A DNA stretch of 64,000 nt from Euclidia mi (taxonomy: Eukaryota; Arthropoda; Insecta; Lepidoptera; Erebidae): NCBI GenBank assembly GCA_944739405.2, contig OX123182.2, positions 61,755,183 to 61,819,182 on the forward strand. The letters run 5' to 3'. Of this stretch, positions 31,401-40,964 are shown piece by piece (the first letter of the stretch is position 1; every line of letters starts with the position of its first letter). The notes under the pieces were generated by a model. That model searched no databases. It had not been told where the DNA came from and was given only the letters and a program-made list of their open reading frames with translations. The translations under genes and the position numbers were made by a program.

Positions 31401-33056
31401 GAGATTCCCAATAAAAATGATGTGGTTACCAAGCGATCGATACTGTCTGCATCATTCAAGATTTTTGATCCTCTTGGAATTCTCAGTCCATGTGTAATTA
31501 TACCTAAAATGTTACTTCAGTCCTTATGGCTGAACAAGAAGGGTTGGGATGAACCAGTTAGTTCCGATATCCTGGAATCCTGGAACAAGTTCATTGGCAA
31601 TTTACATTTTTTATCAGATTTACAGATCCCGCGCTTAACACTATGCGAAGCTCCTAATTATATAGAAATACATACCTTTAGTGATGCTTCTCAAGTCGCT
31701 TACGGTGCCTGTGTGTACCTACGGTCACACAACTTAGCTGGCGAGGTAAAGGTAAATTTACTGTGTGCTAAGTCTAAGGTGGCGCCGTTGAAACCGATAA
31801 CAATACCGCGTCTGGAGCTTTGCGCTGCGCTATTAGCTGCAAAATTGTGTAAGACAGTTACCAGCTCTCTGCGATGTGATGTCAATCGCATCATTTACTG
31901 GTGCGATTCCAGCGTTGTCCTCAGCTGGTTAAATGGTAATTCTGCAAAGTTAAAAACGTTTGTAGCTAATAGGGTAGCCGAAATTAATGAACTTACCGAT
32001 AGTTCGTCGTGGCGCTATGTGCCGACTGATCAGAATCCAGCTGACCTGATCTCAAGGGGCGTGAGCCCAGATCAAATCATCAATTCTAATTTCTGGTGGT
32101 CAGGTCCAAGCTTTCTAATACAGCCTGAATCCGATTGGCCCTATTTAAAGAAATTAATAAATGAATCAGACTTACCTGAGATGAAGTCCACTTCCGCTGT
32201 TGTTCTGGAACCAGCAACAGAAATTCTAAAAATAGATAAGTTTTCATCGTTTTTAAAACTGAGACGTGTATTTGCGTATGTCAATAGATTCATACATAAC
32301 ATAAGATATAAATGTCCTAAAGATAAATTATTTGGTAAATTAAATGTTAGCGAATTAGAATTATCTTTTATTAGCTTATGTAAAATTGCTCAGCAGACTT
32401 CATTTGCTCTAGAGTACAATCTTTTGTTAAAAAATAAAACTTTAAGTGGCAAGTCAACACTTTTGTCACTTTCACCCTTTTTGGATGATGATAAGGTGAT
32501 GAGGGTCGGTGGTAGGATAGAATTATCTAATTACAATTATACTAAAAAACATCCTATACTTTTACACGCTTCTCATCCACTCACTAAATTGTATTTTAAA
32601 TATGAACACTTACACAATATGCATGCTGGGCCTCAGCTGTTGCTGGCCTGTGTAAGAGAGACTGTGTGGCCTATAAATGGTAGGCATTTGGCCCGCCGCA
32701 CAGTACATGTTTGTGTTCGATGTAGACGTATACAAGGTAAAACATTAACTCCCATGATGGGAAATTTACCTGCACAGCGCATCATACCTGATTTTCCATT
32801 CCGTACTGTGGGAGTTGACTTCGCTGGTCCGTTCCTAACACTAAATAGAAAGGGTCGAGGTGCACGACTAATTAAAACCTATTTATGTTTGTTTATATGT
32901 TTTCGCTATAAGTGTGTGCACCTGGAAACCGTCAGTGATTTGTCCAAGGACGCGTTCATCATGACGTTACGCAGATTTATATCGCGTCGAGGTAAGCCAG
33001 CGGAGATATTTTGCGATAACGGTCGCAACTTTGTTGCAAATTGGCAATTTTCTTAA
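28449..33056 (+). CDS. BEL Gag-Pol polyprotein, 3' end frameshifted
   Basis: About 1535 residues from ATG 28449 (context AACAAAATG). Gag with a DUF1759-like block (FDGAYFRWLEFRDTYLSL, about residue 140), two zinc knuckles (CVVCKGDHWIYDC; CSNCLRTGHRARDC) near 360-410, aspartic protease (LLDCGSQSSFIS, about 490), RT with ILTADIEKFF (about 830) and catalytic HYVDDLV (about 904), RNase H (TFSDASQVAYGA, about 1075), integrase zinc finger (HNMHAG, CVRCRR, about 1420) and first catalytic residues (VGVDFAGPF; FCDNGRNF, about 1520). The frame then ends WQFS-stop just after the second Asp: a 1-nt indel. The protease-to-integrase fusion without a gag stop is normal for BEL/Pao. Confidence 0.93.
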   Translation: MSLSEDKDCNAKQLKELFAKRSSVKGRLTKFKKYLDGVCSSKLNKTQIKELEISIGKIRAMSSKFDELQAQIEVINCDNMDSEIDERDEIEQIFTSHLAIAEEQLDKYKNTSNESDLHNSSQCHNDLSSQCHHVDFKLPQIQIAKFDGAYFRWLEFRDTYLSLIHNNERIKPIHKFHYLVSYLEKEAARIISNLEISENNYKTAWHLLCDRYDNKRQLINQHLNSLIYFESTQQQHKRESDKSLRFLVDHVTKNLRALSSLATKDELLEMIIIKILIPKLDNRTAMKWEEHRNNLSNLPALKDFKKFLTDRADVLETMNQNKSDIPKVTQSRQNNNNNSRSTKSFSSTVQNTGSVAKQCVVCKGDHWIYDCPTFLAKSVQERRDEAFKLHLCSNCLRTGHRARDCKLGPCRECKRRHNSLLHSPNLNNTSASNASTVSSNNTNTDRGSTEISVNNSISDNFIENHILLSTAMVNVINPQTNKQFRVRALLDCGSQSSFISQSLMNKLSLQVCAINTINVIGIGNNLAEYVNKSCIARLNSLNDDYSVLQSFYVLNQLTSVIPKQSIDISQLNIPTNLQLADPSFNRPSAIDILIGADLFWDLLGCDQLALGTNMPQLRSSKLGWLVAGPISPSVRNCSSPKNIPCHVSISDSDECNNSNIDSHLKRFWELEQVPDKQYFSKIEQACEDHFYRNTYRLESGRFCVRLPLIDNPDCLGDSYAMAKKRLLYLERRFRKNPELKLKYCNFIQEYLELGHLEECPTTNPVPSYYLCHHAVYKQNSETTKTRVVFDGSARTSSGFSLNDLQMVGPNVQDSIFSILIRARQYKYILTADIEKFFRMVELNEKDRNLQLILWRSDESNPIKTLRLKTVTYGLASATYLSTKCLSVLAENCDDQLIGNIIKHDHYVDDLVTGSNDESKLLYIQRKVSDTLKSGGFKLRKFRSNLPSILSSSVIDQNDKVSLSESNNTLGLNWNPKTDTLQISIEIPNKNDVVTKRSILSASFKIFDPLGILSPCVIIPKMLLQSLWLNKKGWDEPVSSDILESWNKFIGNLHFLSDLQIPRLTLCEAPNYIEIHTFSDASQVAYGACVYLRSHNLAGEVKVNLLCAKSKVAPLKPITIPRLELCAALLAAKLCKTVTSSLRCDVNRIIYWCDSSVVLSWLNGNSAKLKTFVANRVAEINELTDSSSWRYVPTDQNPADLISRGVSPDQIINSNFWWSGPSFLIQPESDWPYLKKLINESDLPEMKSTSAVVLEPATEILKIDKFSSFLKLRRVFAYVNRFIHNIRYKCPKDKLFGKLNVSELELSFISLCKIAQQTSFALEYNLLLKNKTLSGKSTLLSLSPFLDDDKVMRVGGRIELSNYNYTKKHPILLHASHPLTKLYFKYEHLHNMHAGPQLLLACVRETVWPINGRHLARRTVHVCVRCRRIQGKTLTPMMGNLPAQRIIPDFPFRTVGVDFAGPFLTLNRKGRGARLIKTYLCLFICFRYKCVHLETVSDLSKDAFIMTLRRFISRRGKPAEIFCDNGRNFVANWQFS

Positions 33057-33702
33057 AACTAATCATGAACCTGTAGTTAATTTTGCTACCAATGAAGGCA
33101 TAAAGTTTGTGTTTTCTCCCACGTATGCTCCACATTTCGGTGGCATCTGGGAAGCCGGCGTTAAATCCGCAAAATACCACTTAAAACGCGTTATGGGGAA
33201 CCATCATTTAACGTTTGAGGAGATATGTACTCTCTTCACACAAGTGGAAGCTGTGCTTAATAGTCGACCTTTGTGCCCACTCTCCCCTTCCCCTAACGAT
33301 TACCATTTCCTATCTCCCGGTCACTTTCTGATAGGGCGTGCCCTAAATGCATTGCCTGGTCCATCGCTCGAGCACGAGAACCAGAACAACCTTCAACGTT
33401 ACTTGAAGCTTGAACAGATTCATCGGCATTTTTGGCAGCGCTGGGAAAAGGAATATATAGCTGAACTACAACAGCGCTCCAAATGGCGTACTAATTCAGC
33501 ATCCCTGCAAGTTGGAGATTTAGTTCTTCTCCAGGAGGATAACGTCCCACCACTGAGCTGGCGAATGGGACGAGTCAGCCGCCTGTTCCCTGGAACCGAC
33601 GGCGTCACACGAGTCGCAGACGTGGAGACTACCAGAGGCTGCTTCAGGAGGCCTCTCACACGGATCTGCCCCTTGCCTACATCTTTACTGGATGACGACT
33701 AA
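33040..33702 (+). pseudogene. BEL integrase C-terminal part (shifted frame)
   Basis: Continues integrase in another frame: GNFLKTNHEP, the catalytic Glu region HFGGIWEAGVKSAKYHLKR, then a DUF5641-type tail (LEQIHRHFWQRW, VGDLVLLQEDN, GRVSRLFPGTDG). The stop is at 33700-33702. It cannot be made from the upstream frame without a shift, so this copy lacks the catalytic Glu. Confidence 0.9.
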
Positions 33703-33726
33703 CGCAGTTGAAAGGAGTCTTTCAAC

Positions 33727-33737
33727 GGGGGGGAAGA
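33727..33737 (+). other. BEL polypurine tract
   Basis: GGGGGGGAAGA immediately before the 3' LTR. Confidence 0.85.
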
Positions 33738-33992
33738 TGTCTGCGCTGCATAAACGCCTGATCATTTTAAATGGCATCAAGTTACTCGTTTAAGTAATAC
33801 TGTACCTGACTCCTAAATTTATTTTACTTACACCCGCACATATTTTTGTTATTCGATTTCTAATTTTGTTACGCTGGCATCAATACGTAAAAACTGCGAA
33901 TCATTGTAATCTTAATGTAAAATAACCAAAATTAAAGCTGTTATCAACGGAATCTGAGGTTTACATTACAAAACTTTGTCTACTATTACACA
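33738..33992 (+). repeat. 3' LTR of BEL element
   Basis: 255 bp, pair of 27208-27462. Confidence 0.97.
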
Positions 33993-33997
33993 CTCAC

Positions 33998-35216
33998 AAT
34001 GTGAAACAGTTGCAGCTCCTTACAAAGATAACATGTAAAACCATTATACTGGCAGTTAAAAAGAGTGGCCACAAGTTTTATTTTTTTGACTCTGTCTGAA
34101 TAAATAAATAAATTATTATTATTATTATTATTGCCCGTTCTTTCTCGTGGTTCTACCTATTGCATTGCGAGCGTGGCAGTAAATGTAAATGTAGAATCAT
34201 CTAGTAATTAACTTTAATTTTTGACGTTCATAAGCGTCACTTTGAGGCCTAAATGAATAAATGATTTTGACTTTGACTTTTTGACTTTGATGTTTCATCA
34301 GAATAATTTTGACTGGCAAAATTATTATTCTAGAATAGCTGAGCTAGGTAACAGGTTATTTAGGGCGACTGCTCCATACCTGTGGCTTATAATAGCGTGA
34401 TATTATATAGCCTTCCTCGATAAATTGGCTATTCAAGACAATAATAAACATCAAAATCGAACAAGTTAGTTACTGAGATTAGCGCCTTCATCCATATAAA
34501 CAAACTCTTGTGCCTTATTATATTAGTATAGAACGAAGACTAGAGTCTTTAAATGAAAAATTCTCAATGGTACAACTCCACGACAAAAAAAAATACTGAA
34601 AAAAACAGCTCGCTGTTAATTTTTAGTGTATTGCTCCACCTTGATGTCGCTAAACTAGGAGGCATTAGAAAAAAAGATTAAAGAATTAAAAAAATATCAC
34701 CCTTGGGTGGTATAATGAACTTGAAGTTAAAACACGGAATGATTAAATACTTTAATCTTTTTTTTTAAGGTTCGGTTTAAATAATTCAAGTTAGTTGGAC
34801 ATGACTGGAGACCACAAAGTATTAGTCTGAATTATAAATGAACTCGACTAAATATACTATTTTTTTTCCTTTTGCCTGTATAAAACTAAAGTATATTAAC
34901 TTTAGTTTTATACAGGCAAGTCAAGAACGTTTATATACTTATGTGCTAAACACGTTTTTAAAATATTTACGACTATGGCTCGCATACACTAAATTGTATA
35001 GGTCTAAAGAGAAAATTTACGTGTATTATTGTATAGATTTCTGTGAATAATCGCCAAAATAACTATGTTTTTGGTTCAAATGTAAGAATCGTATTCTGTG
35101 TACTGTAATTTCTATACAGAAGTAACAAATATCATTGCCGTATTCTCGGATGCAGACAACTAAAGGCTAACCGCAGCATACATGCGAATTATCTTATGAG
35201 TTCTAAAACAAGGCTT
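33998..35216. other. Intron with LINE tails and a hairpin
   Basis: No gene. 34098-34132 is AATAAATAAAT plus (ATT)n, and about 34205-34285 (GAATAAATGATTTTGACTTT) looks like a LINE 3' end. A perfect hairpin is listed separately. A 70-residue open frame at 34838-35050 overlaps it and looks like chance. Confidence 0.5.
34872..34919. other. 21-bp perfect hairpin
   Basis: Arms 34872-34892 and 34899-34919 are exact reverse complements (TTGCCTGTATAAAACTAAAG), loop ATATTA. Confidence 0.85.
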
Positions 35217-35231
35217 AGGCAGCGATAGCCT
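35217..35231 (+). repeat. Target duplication of R1-clade LINE / SINE head, left copy
   Basis: AGGCAGCGATAGCCT, repeated exactly at 41732-41746. It is the 5' start of a tRNA-derived SINE, including the start of its A-box. Confidence 0.9.
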
Positions 35232-35370
35232 TTTTTTTTTTTTTTTTATCGTGTGGAAAATGAGTTACCTCATGCCCATCCGACCGGGGAGCGGTCGAAG
35301 GGGGTATGTCGGACTCCCACCTGGGTTACCGACTAAAAACCACACGGTGGCTCCGTAGCTCGACGCCTTG

Positions 35371-35412
35371 CAGGTACAGCGGGAACTGTGTTGTATTGCT
35401 CCGCTGTACCTG
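35371..35412. other. 12-bp hairpin in LINE 3' UTR
   Basis: CAGGTACAGCGG and CCGCTGTACCTG are exact reverse complements about 18 nt apart, inside the 3' UTR of the LINE. Possibly an RT recognition structure. Confidence 0.6.
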
Positions 35413-35577
35413 TCGCGTCCGTCCCCTTGCTTGGGACGCGTGCCCGGGGAAAGGCGGGGTGTGCAATGCCTTTCACAGCAGACTGCGCCACACAGTCCGC
35501 TGCCTTCTCGGGTCCGCTTGTGGTAGGTCATTAGAGGCTCCCCCTCCAACGCCCGCAGACCTGAGGAAGAGTCGAGT

Positions 35578-36792
35578 TCAACGGCCGCTGCCGCCGCCTC
35601 GACGCCGCCTTCGCCTGCGAGCGGGGTTGCGTCGTTCACGCTCCCGCTCGGCGGCCTCCTTCTGGAGCATTACAGCTTCACAGAAGGAGACCATTGCACG
35701 CCAATTGTGGGTGTCCTCTACCATTGTCGCTACTACGGCTGGTAGGGACAAATCCCTCCCGATTGTAGCGACCAGAGTACTCCGCTCGTCCGCCCACGCG
35801 GGGCACACCTCTAGTGTGTGTTGAGCGGAGTCCAGATCGTCATCGCAGTGGTGGCACTGTGTCGTCTCCTCACGGCCGATCCCACTCAGATACTCACCGA
35901 AGCAACCATGCCCGGTAAGTATCTGAGTGAGCCGGAAAGTAGTGCACTCTTTCGTCTCGAGCCAGGCGTCAAATATTGGCAAAATCGCACCGACGATGCG
36001 TTGGCGCGTGCAACGCGGTAGATGCAGCCGCACGCGCCACTCCTCATACGCACTTCGGTGCGCATTTCGCCGGCACTCTTCGAGCGTTTCACTCGACGCC
36101 TCTCCGCCTACCCGACGAAGGCGAATCTCGTCATAAAGATGGGCATTCACCCACGCCAGGAGATCCCACGGCGGGAGGCGCGCAATGAGCGTCGCCGCCT
36201 CATGGGATATCGTCCTGTAGCCTCGTGCTACCCGAATGGCCACCAACCGCTGCAGACTGGCTAGGATAGCCCTGCAGCGGGAGGCGCGCGTAAGACGATG
36301 ATGCCACAAGGGCGCCCCATAGAGAACCATGGACCGCACGACGCCACAGTAGAGGCGGCGAACTTCCTCGCGTGGCCCACCAAGGTTTGGGAGCAGGCGT
36401 CGAAGCGCGCCCGCCGCACCACGAACTCGGGGGGCCAAGCGCTCGAAGTGGTCTTCGAACGCCCAGCGAGAGTCCAAAATGAGGCTAAGGTACTTAATAG
36501 TACGCCCCACCCGGACTTGTGCACCACAAATTGATACCACAGAGCTGGGTGGTTCCCGACCCCGAGGAAGGGCATGGAACCATAGCGCCTCAGATTTGTG
36601 AGGCGCCACTCGAAGGCCCAGCTGGCTGATCGCCGAGACGACCAGTGCCACGCCACGATTGGCGAGAGCCACGACACTGCGGAAGCCGGTTGTCCCCCGC
36701 GCCAGCACCAACGTGTCGTCCGCATAGCAGACGACGCTGACATCAGAGGGGAGACCGATACGCAGGACCGCATCGAACGTGATGTTCCACAC
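35578..36792 (-). pseudogene. R1-clade ORF2, RT catalytic part and C-terminus
   Basis: About 404 residues starting just after RT motif B: the catalytic box VVCYADDTLVL near residue 24, thumb region (TIKYLSLILDSRWAFEDHF), and a C-terminal zinc knuckle CHHCDDDLDSAQHTLEVC typical of R1-clade elements. Ends with an arginine-rich tail (RRRRRRRGGGSGR). Separated from the upstream RT part by an insertion that forms a palindrome at 36792-36843. Confidence 0.9.
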
Positions 36793-37262
36793 AAACCGAG
36801 TTCCACAGGGGTCCTAATACGGACCCCTGTGGAACTCCGTTTGAGAGCTCCCTCGTGAGCAGAGCTCCGTTCCGACCTTTTATCCTGATGGACCTCCCAT
36901 TTAGGTACGACCCGATAATATCACGCAGATAGGAGGGCACGTTATGATAAATCAGCGCCCTCCTAATTGACTGCCAGGGGAGGGAGTTAAAGGCATTGGC
37001 AATGTCAAGACTGACCGCCAACGCAACGCCTCCCTCCCTGAGCACCGGCTCCGACAGGGAGCGGACGCGACGGATTGCGTCTATAGTCGAACGCCCCTGC
37101 CGGAAGCCGAACTGGCACTCAGACAAATCGGGGCCCACGTTCGACAGGTGGTCCTGGAGGCGGGCAGCAATAATGCGCTCAAAGAGCTTGCCCACCTCGT
37201 CCAGCAAACAAATGGGTCGGAGCGCTGAGGGAGAATCGGCAGTCCTGCCGGGCTTTTGGATT
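36743..37262 (-). pseudogene. R1-clade ORF2, N-terminal RT part
   Basis: RT fingers: LLDEVGKLFERIIAARLQ, CQFGFRQGRSTIDAIRRVRS, VSLDIANAFNSLPW and NGVPQGSVLGPL. The correct frame is lost right after GPL because of inserted bases. Another shift lies near 37262. Confidence 0.9.
36792..36843. repeat. Palindrome inside RT motif
   Basis: Arms 36792-36814 and 36821-36843 are 23 bp with a single mismatch and a 6-nt loop. The inner half encodes PQGSVLGPL; the far half carries bases not expected in the RT and shifts the frame. Confidence 0.85.
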
Positions 37263-38690
37263 AAGACAGATCAGCCTCTTTCCAACCGGAGGGGAATACG
37301 GCACAACGGAGGCAGTCGTTGAACAATTGCCTTAGCCTGTCCCCCAAGATTGCGAGCGCGAGCACCCACGCCCGACCCGGGATCCCATCGGGACCCGGGG
37401 CGGTCGAATGGCTCGGTCCAGCTCGTCTTCCGTCACGTCAAGTTGGTCATCCCAAGGGACTTGGGACGACTGTGACGGAGGAGGTGTCGAGTTGCTAACC
37501 TCGGCCCGCGGGAAGAGGGTATCGACTACTCTCTCCAAAAACGGCGGGTCCAGGGTCAACGTGACCCACGGTCTGAGCTTGCCCATAACAAATTTGTAAG
37601 GGCGCCCCCATGGGTCTCTGTCCAGTCCATTGACTAGTTCTTGCCAGGAACGGGCCTTGGCCGCAAGGATGGCACTTGAAAGTGTTTTCCCGACGGTCCG
37701 ATACCGCTCATATGCTCCAGCAATCTCTTCAGCAGTGGCTCTCCTTCTTCGTTGGGCTCGTAAGTACTGGCACCGCGCCGCGACATGATCAAGGCGAATG
37801 CGCTTGATTTCGTGAGTCCACCAGTACTGCGAACTGGGTCTCCTCGGACTGGATCGGGGCATAGACGTGTTGCAGACAGATGTCATAATGTCCCGAAACC
37901 AGTCCGCCTGTGAGTCGGGATCGGGCGGGATTCCCAAATTGGCGGCCTCCCACTCGGCCACGTGGGCAGCGGCTGCTAACATATCCCCGTCAAGTTGTCG
38001 AACGTTCCAGCGACGCGTCGGAACCGCGTTTGGGCGCCACGGGATGTCGCGGGGTGGGCGGAAGGTCACGCTGAATTCGATCAATCTGTGATCTGACAGC
38101 GTGGTCACATTCTCTGCGACAAACCACCCCGAGACGAGACGCTCGGCAGAGGGAGTCGCCCATGAAAGATCGACGATCGACTCTCCCTGCCAGCGGACGC
38201 ATGTACTAACTGACCCCCGGTTTAAAAGCCGGAGGTCGAGTTCAGTCGCCCATTCGAGCGCCGTCCCTCCACGCAGGTTGTCCGGGGTGTCACCCCACAT
38301 GTTAGAGCGTGCGTTGAAGTCACCCAGGACAAACACCGGACGGGACTGGTAAACCCTGATGTGGTTCGCCAGCCCGTCGAGGTAGGCCTCAAAAGCGGCA
38401 AGGCCACTGTTTGGGGAGACATAGCAGCCGACGACGATCGCAGGACCCCATTCGACAACGACGAAACCCGGCCCCTGATGGAGTAGGCGGCAATGGGGCT
38501 CTCTTGAAGTACACAGCAACGGAGCCATCTGATGCCCCGAACCAACGAGGGTGGTCCGGGACGAAATACGGCTCCTCCATTATTGCCAGGGCAACCGAAC
38601 GCTCTGCAACGGTCTGCGCAAGCAAAGCTTGCGCAGCACGGCAGTGGTTTAGGTTGCCCTGAAGAACGACTAAAGGGGAAAAGAATTTTA
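37263..38690 (-). pseudogene. R1-clade ORF2, endonuclease and linker
   Basis: APE-type endonuclease: QGNLNHCRAAQALL and MEEPYFVP (38390-38660), a frame change near 38505, then VVGCYVSPN, VFVLGDFNARSNMWG, VDLSWATPSAERLV and TTLSDHRLIEF, which hold the catalytic Asp/Asn and Ser-Asp-His. Further on a linker leads to APGPDGIPGRAW after another shift near 37400. ORF2 overlaps the end of ORF1 in another frame. The enzyme nicks the target site for target-primed reverse transcription. Confidence 0.9.
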
Positions 38691-40964
38691 AGCCTCCATA
38701 GCCTCCCCAGAGCCGGTAACCGACTCCAACAACCCAAAACCATTGCTGGTTTCGGTAACCGCCGTGGCAGGAGCGGCGGTAACCGCAGGCTTACTTCTAC
38801 CACCCCTCTTCTCAGGAGGGGTGCAGGCTTTGGTGCCCACCCGGTGGTTTGCCGGACGCCCCGCATCCGTGCACACAGGGCACCGCGGAGCACTCTCCTC
38901 ACAACCGCTTGCCTTGTGGCCAGCTTGGCCGCAGACAAAGCAGAGAGCGCTTCGGTCCCTGTCACATGTGCAGCGGGCGCGCACGTGCCCCTTCTCCAGG
39001 CACCTGAAGCACTGTAGAGGTCGAGCCGCCAGGGCCTCGACATGGGCGATGACCCAACCTACTCGGAGCTTTCCCGCGGCCACCAGCTCGCGGGCAGCTG
39101 TGAGCGGGCATCGAACCCACGCAGTCCCCAAGCCCGCCGCGGAGGAGCGAATTTGGCCAACCTTCACGTCGGCCTCATCGCAATTGCCCTCCGCGGAAAC
39201 TGCTTCGGCAATATCTTTAGGGACTACTGCGTCGTCCAAGTCTCTCACCCGGATCTCAGCCATTTTTACGGGACGCGCCACGATCGCGCCCGTTTCGGAC
39301 AATGCCGTCTGAAGGCGCCTTTTAAGGTCTTCCGCCTTTTCCGAGCCCTGTTCACCGGGAATTTTAAGTATAAGTCCTCCGGTGATGGCCCGTTTCGGAC
39401 GGAGGCCCTCGGTGAGCCCCAGTTCGTTGAGGTCAACCCTCTCCCTGGCCAGTCTCATCACCTCGGCTAAGGTGGTGTTGGACCCCGGTGGAAGAGTCAC
39501 TGTCACCGCCGACGTGGACGGCACTTTGGGCAACACTGGCTTCTTGGTCTTATCCTTTCGGGCCCTGGCCTTTGCAGGGCGGCTTGTCACTGTGGCCCAG
39601 GAGGCACTGGGCTCAGCTGCAGGTGCGTGCCCAACAGTGTTGAGGGTTGACAATGGGGCAAGTGCAGGTGCAGGCGGCGCTGTCTTTCTCCTCCTTTTCT
39701 GCCTGCTTCCGCCACCAGGCGTGACTGCTGCTGCAGTAGTGGACGCGGTGGCAATCGCGACGTCTGGTGCAGCTATGGGTGCGACGTTATGTGTCGCGGC
39801 TATTGGCTGCGCGAGTCGCGGCCGTGCCACACGGTCCGGGAAGATCTCAGCCCGAAGTTCTTCGAACTTGCGATCCATCTGGATCGCAAGTTGGGCCGAG
39901 ATCTGCGACGCCAGGTCCGTATAAGTAGAGCCATCGTGGCTCACGCATGGATAAGGTGCCGCGACAACTTGTTGCTGGACCCGATCGCTAGTCTGGGCCC
40001 GGGCGGGGTGGAAGGGAAGAGGAGGGAACTCCTCTCGGCGAAGTGGGCCCCCACTCCTCGGAGGCTTCTTGGCTGGTGCGCTCATTGTCGGCTGCCTGGC
40101 AGGAAGAGGAGGTAACCCGGACTGGGGAGGCGCGCAGGTCTTCGTCGTTGGCGTTCGCGGTGACTGAGCAGCTGGATATGTCAGCGGCGCACTCTTACGG
40201 AGCTGCTCGAGCTCCTTGGACATCGCGTCCATCGCAGCCTCAAGGGAGGCTAGGCGGGAGTGGAGCTCGGCGTTAGATGCCTCCTCCCGCCCGATGCGCT
40301 CAGTTTGAGCCGCAATTGCAGCAGCAATGTCCTGAGCGGCGTCTAGCAGGGCCTTACCAAAGGCCCCCTTCAGGCTGCGGCTCTCTTTGGCCACTCTCTC
40401 TACAACCGCAACAGAGAGGAGCGCTTTCTCCTGTATTGCGGCTGTCGGTTGCCCGCGCAGCTCCTCTAAACGCTGCTCGAACTCGTGAGCGCGTTTTGTT
40501 GAGTCGGACGAAGAAGCTAACGGGTCTGACAATAACCTTAGTTCTCCGTCCGAATCAAAGACCTCCGCCGTCCTTGCCCTAACCCGGGCCACCCCCTCAT
40601 CCGGTCCCTCTGGGTGACGTTTCACGGCGCGTTTTCGTGCACCTCGGGTCGAGACCGATGCCACAGACATGGCGGAGCTATCGCTCTCATGCGCACTGTC
40701 CGCGGCCCGCTCAACTGACGACTCCGGGGTATGCGCAGCTGGATCACCCAAAGCCTTCTTCTTCCCCAAGCGGGTTACGCGGCCTCCGCCATCAGAAACG
40801 TCTGGCGACGCCCACCCGATCAACCCAGGGCCTTGGGCCCCCAGTAAAGTGGTGGTGGTGGTCTTGGAGACCGCCGCGGATATGGCAGTGGCTGGTACCC
40901 GTGACAGCCCCGGGCAAGGGGTGGCTGAACGAGAAGGACCTGAACGCCCCCGGGATCTGCCCAA
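38688..40964 (-). CDS. R1-clade ORF1 protein (Gag-like)
   Basis: An unbroken frame of about 758 residues. The N-terminal half is low-complexity, Ser/Ala/Arg-rich. A coiled-coil-like stretch (ELHSRLASLEAAMDAMSKEL) lies around residue 235. A conserved C-terminal block (DLDDAVVPKDIAEAVSAEGN) precedes three knuckles: CFRCLEKGHVRARC, CFVCGQAGHKASGC and CPVCTDAGRPANHRVGTKAC. It binds LINE RNA in RNPs and, in this clade, helps target choice. Unlike ORF2 it carries no break. Several long antisense frames here are by-products of high GC content. Confidence 0.9.
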   Translation of the reverse strand: MGRSRGRSGPSRSATPCPGLSRVPATAISAAVSKTTTTTLLGAQGPGLIGWASPDVSDGGGRVTRLGKKKALGDPAAHTPESSVERAADSAHESDSSAMSVASVSTRGARKRAVKRHPEGPDEGVARVRARTAEVFDSDGELRLLSDPLASSSDSTKRAHEFEQRLEELRGQPTAAIQEKALLSVAVVERVAKESRSLKGAFGKALLDAAQDIAAAIAAQTERIGREEASNAELHSRLASLEAAMDAMSKELEQLRKSAPLTYPAAQSPRTPTTKTCAPPQSGLPPLPARQPTMSAPAKKPPRSGGPLRREEFPPLPFHPARAQTSDRVQQQVVAAPYPCVSHDGSTYTDLASQISAQLAIQMDRKFEELRAEIFPDRVARPRLAQPIAATHNVAPIAAPDVAIATASTTAAAVTPGGGSRQKRRRKTAPPAPALAPLSTLNTVGHAPAAEPSASWATVTSRPAKARARKDKTKKPVLPKVPSTSAVTVTLPPGSNTTLAEVMRLARERVDLNELGLTEGLRPKRAITGGLILKIPGEQGSEKAEDLKRRLQTALSETGAIVARPVKMAEIRVRDLDDAVVPKDIAEAVSAEGNCDEADVKVGQIRSSAAGLGTAWVRCPLTAARELVAAGKLRVGWVIAHVEALAARPLQCFRCLEKGHVRARCTCDRDRSALCFVCGQAGHKASGCEESAPRCPVCTDAGRPANHRVGTKACTPPEKRGGRSKPAVTAAPATAVTETSNGFGLLESVTGSGEAMEA

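Larger units (their letters stand above)
27208..33992 (+). mobile_element. BEL/Pao LTR retrotransposon, very young
   Basis: 6.8-kb element flanked by the 5-bp duplication CTCAC (27203-27207, 33993-33997). The two 255-bp LTRs differ at a single base. Primer site, one long Gag-Pol frame, and a polypurine tract are in place. One frameshift splits integrase. Sits in the 20-kb intron of the host gene in the same orientation. Confidence 0.97.

Noticed and set aside
35306..36858. Several + strand ORFs opposite ORF2 of the R1-clade LINE
   Set aside because: Shadows caused by high GC content; the minus strand has the RT and zinc-knuckle motifs.
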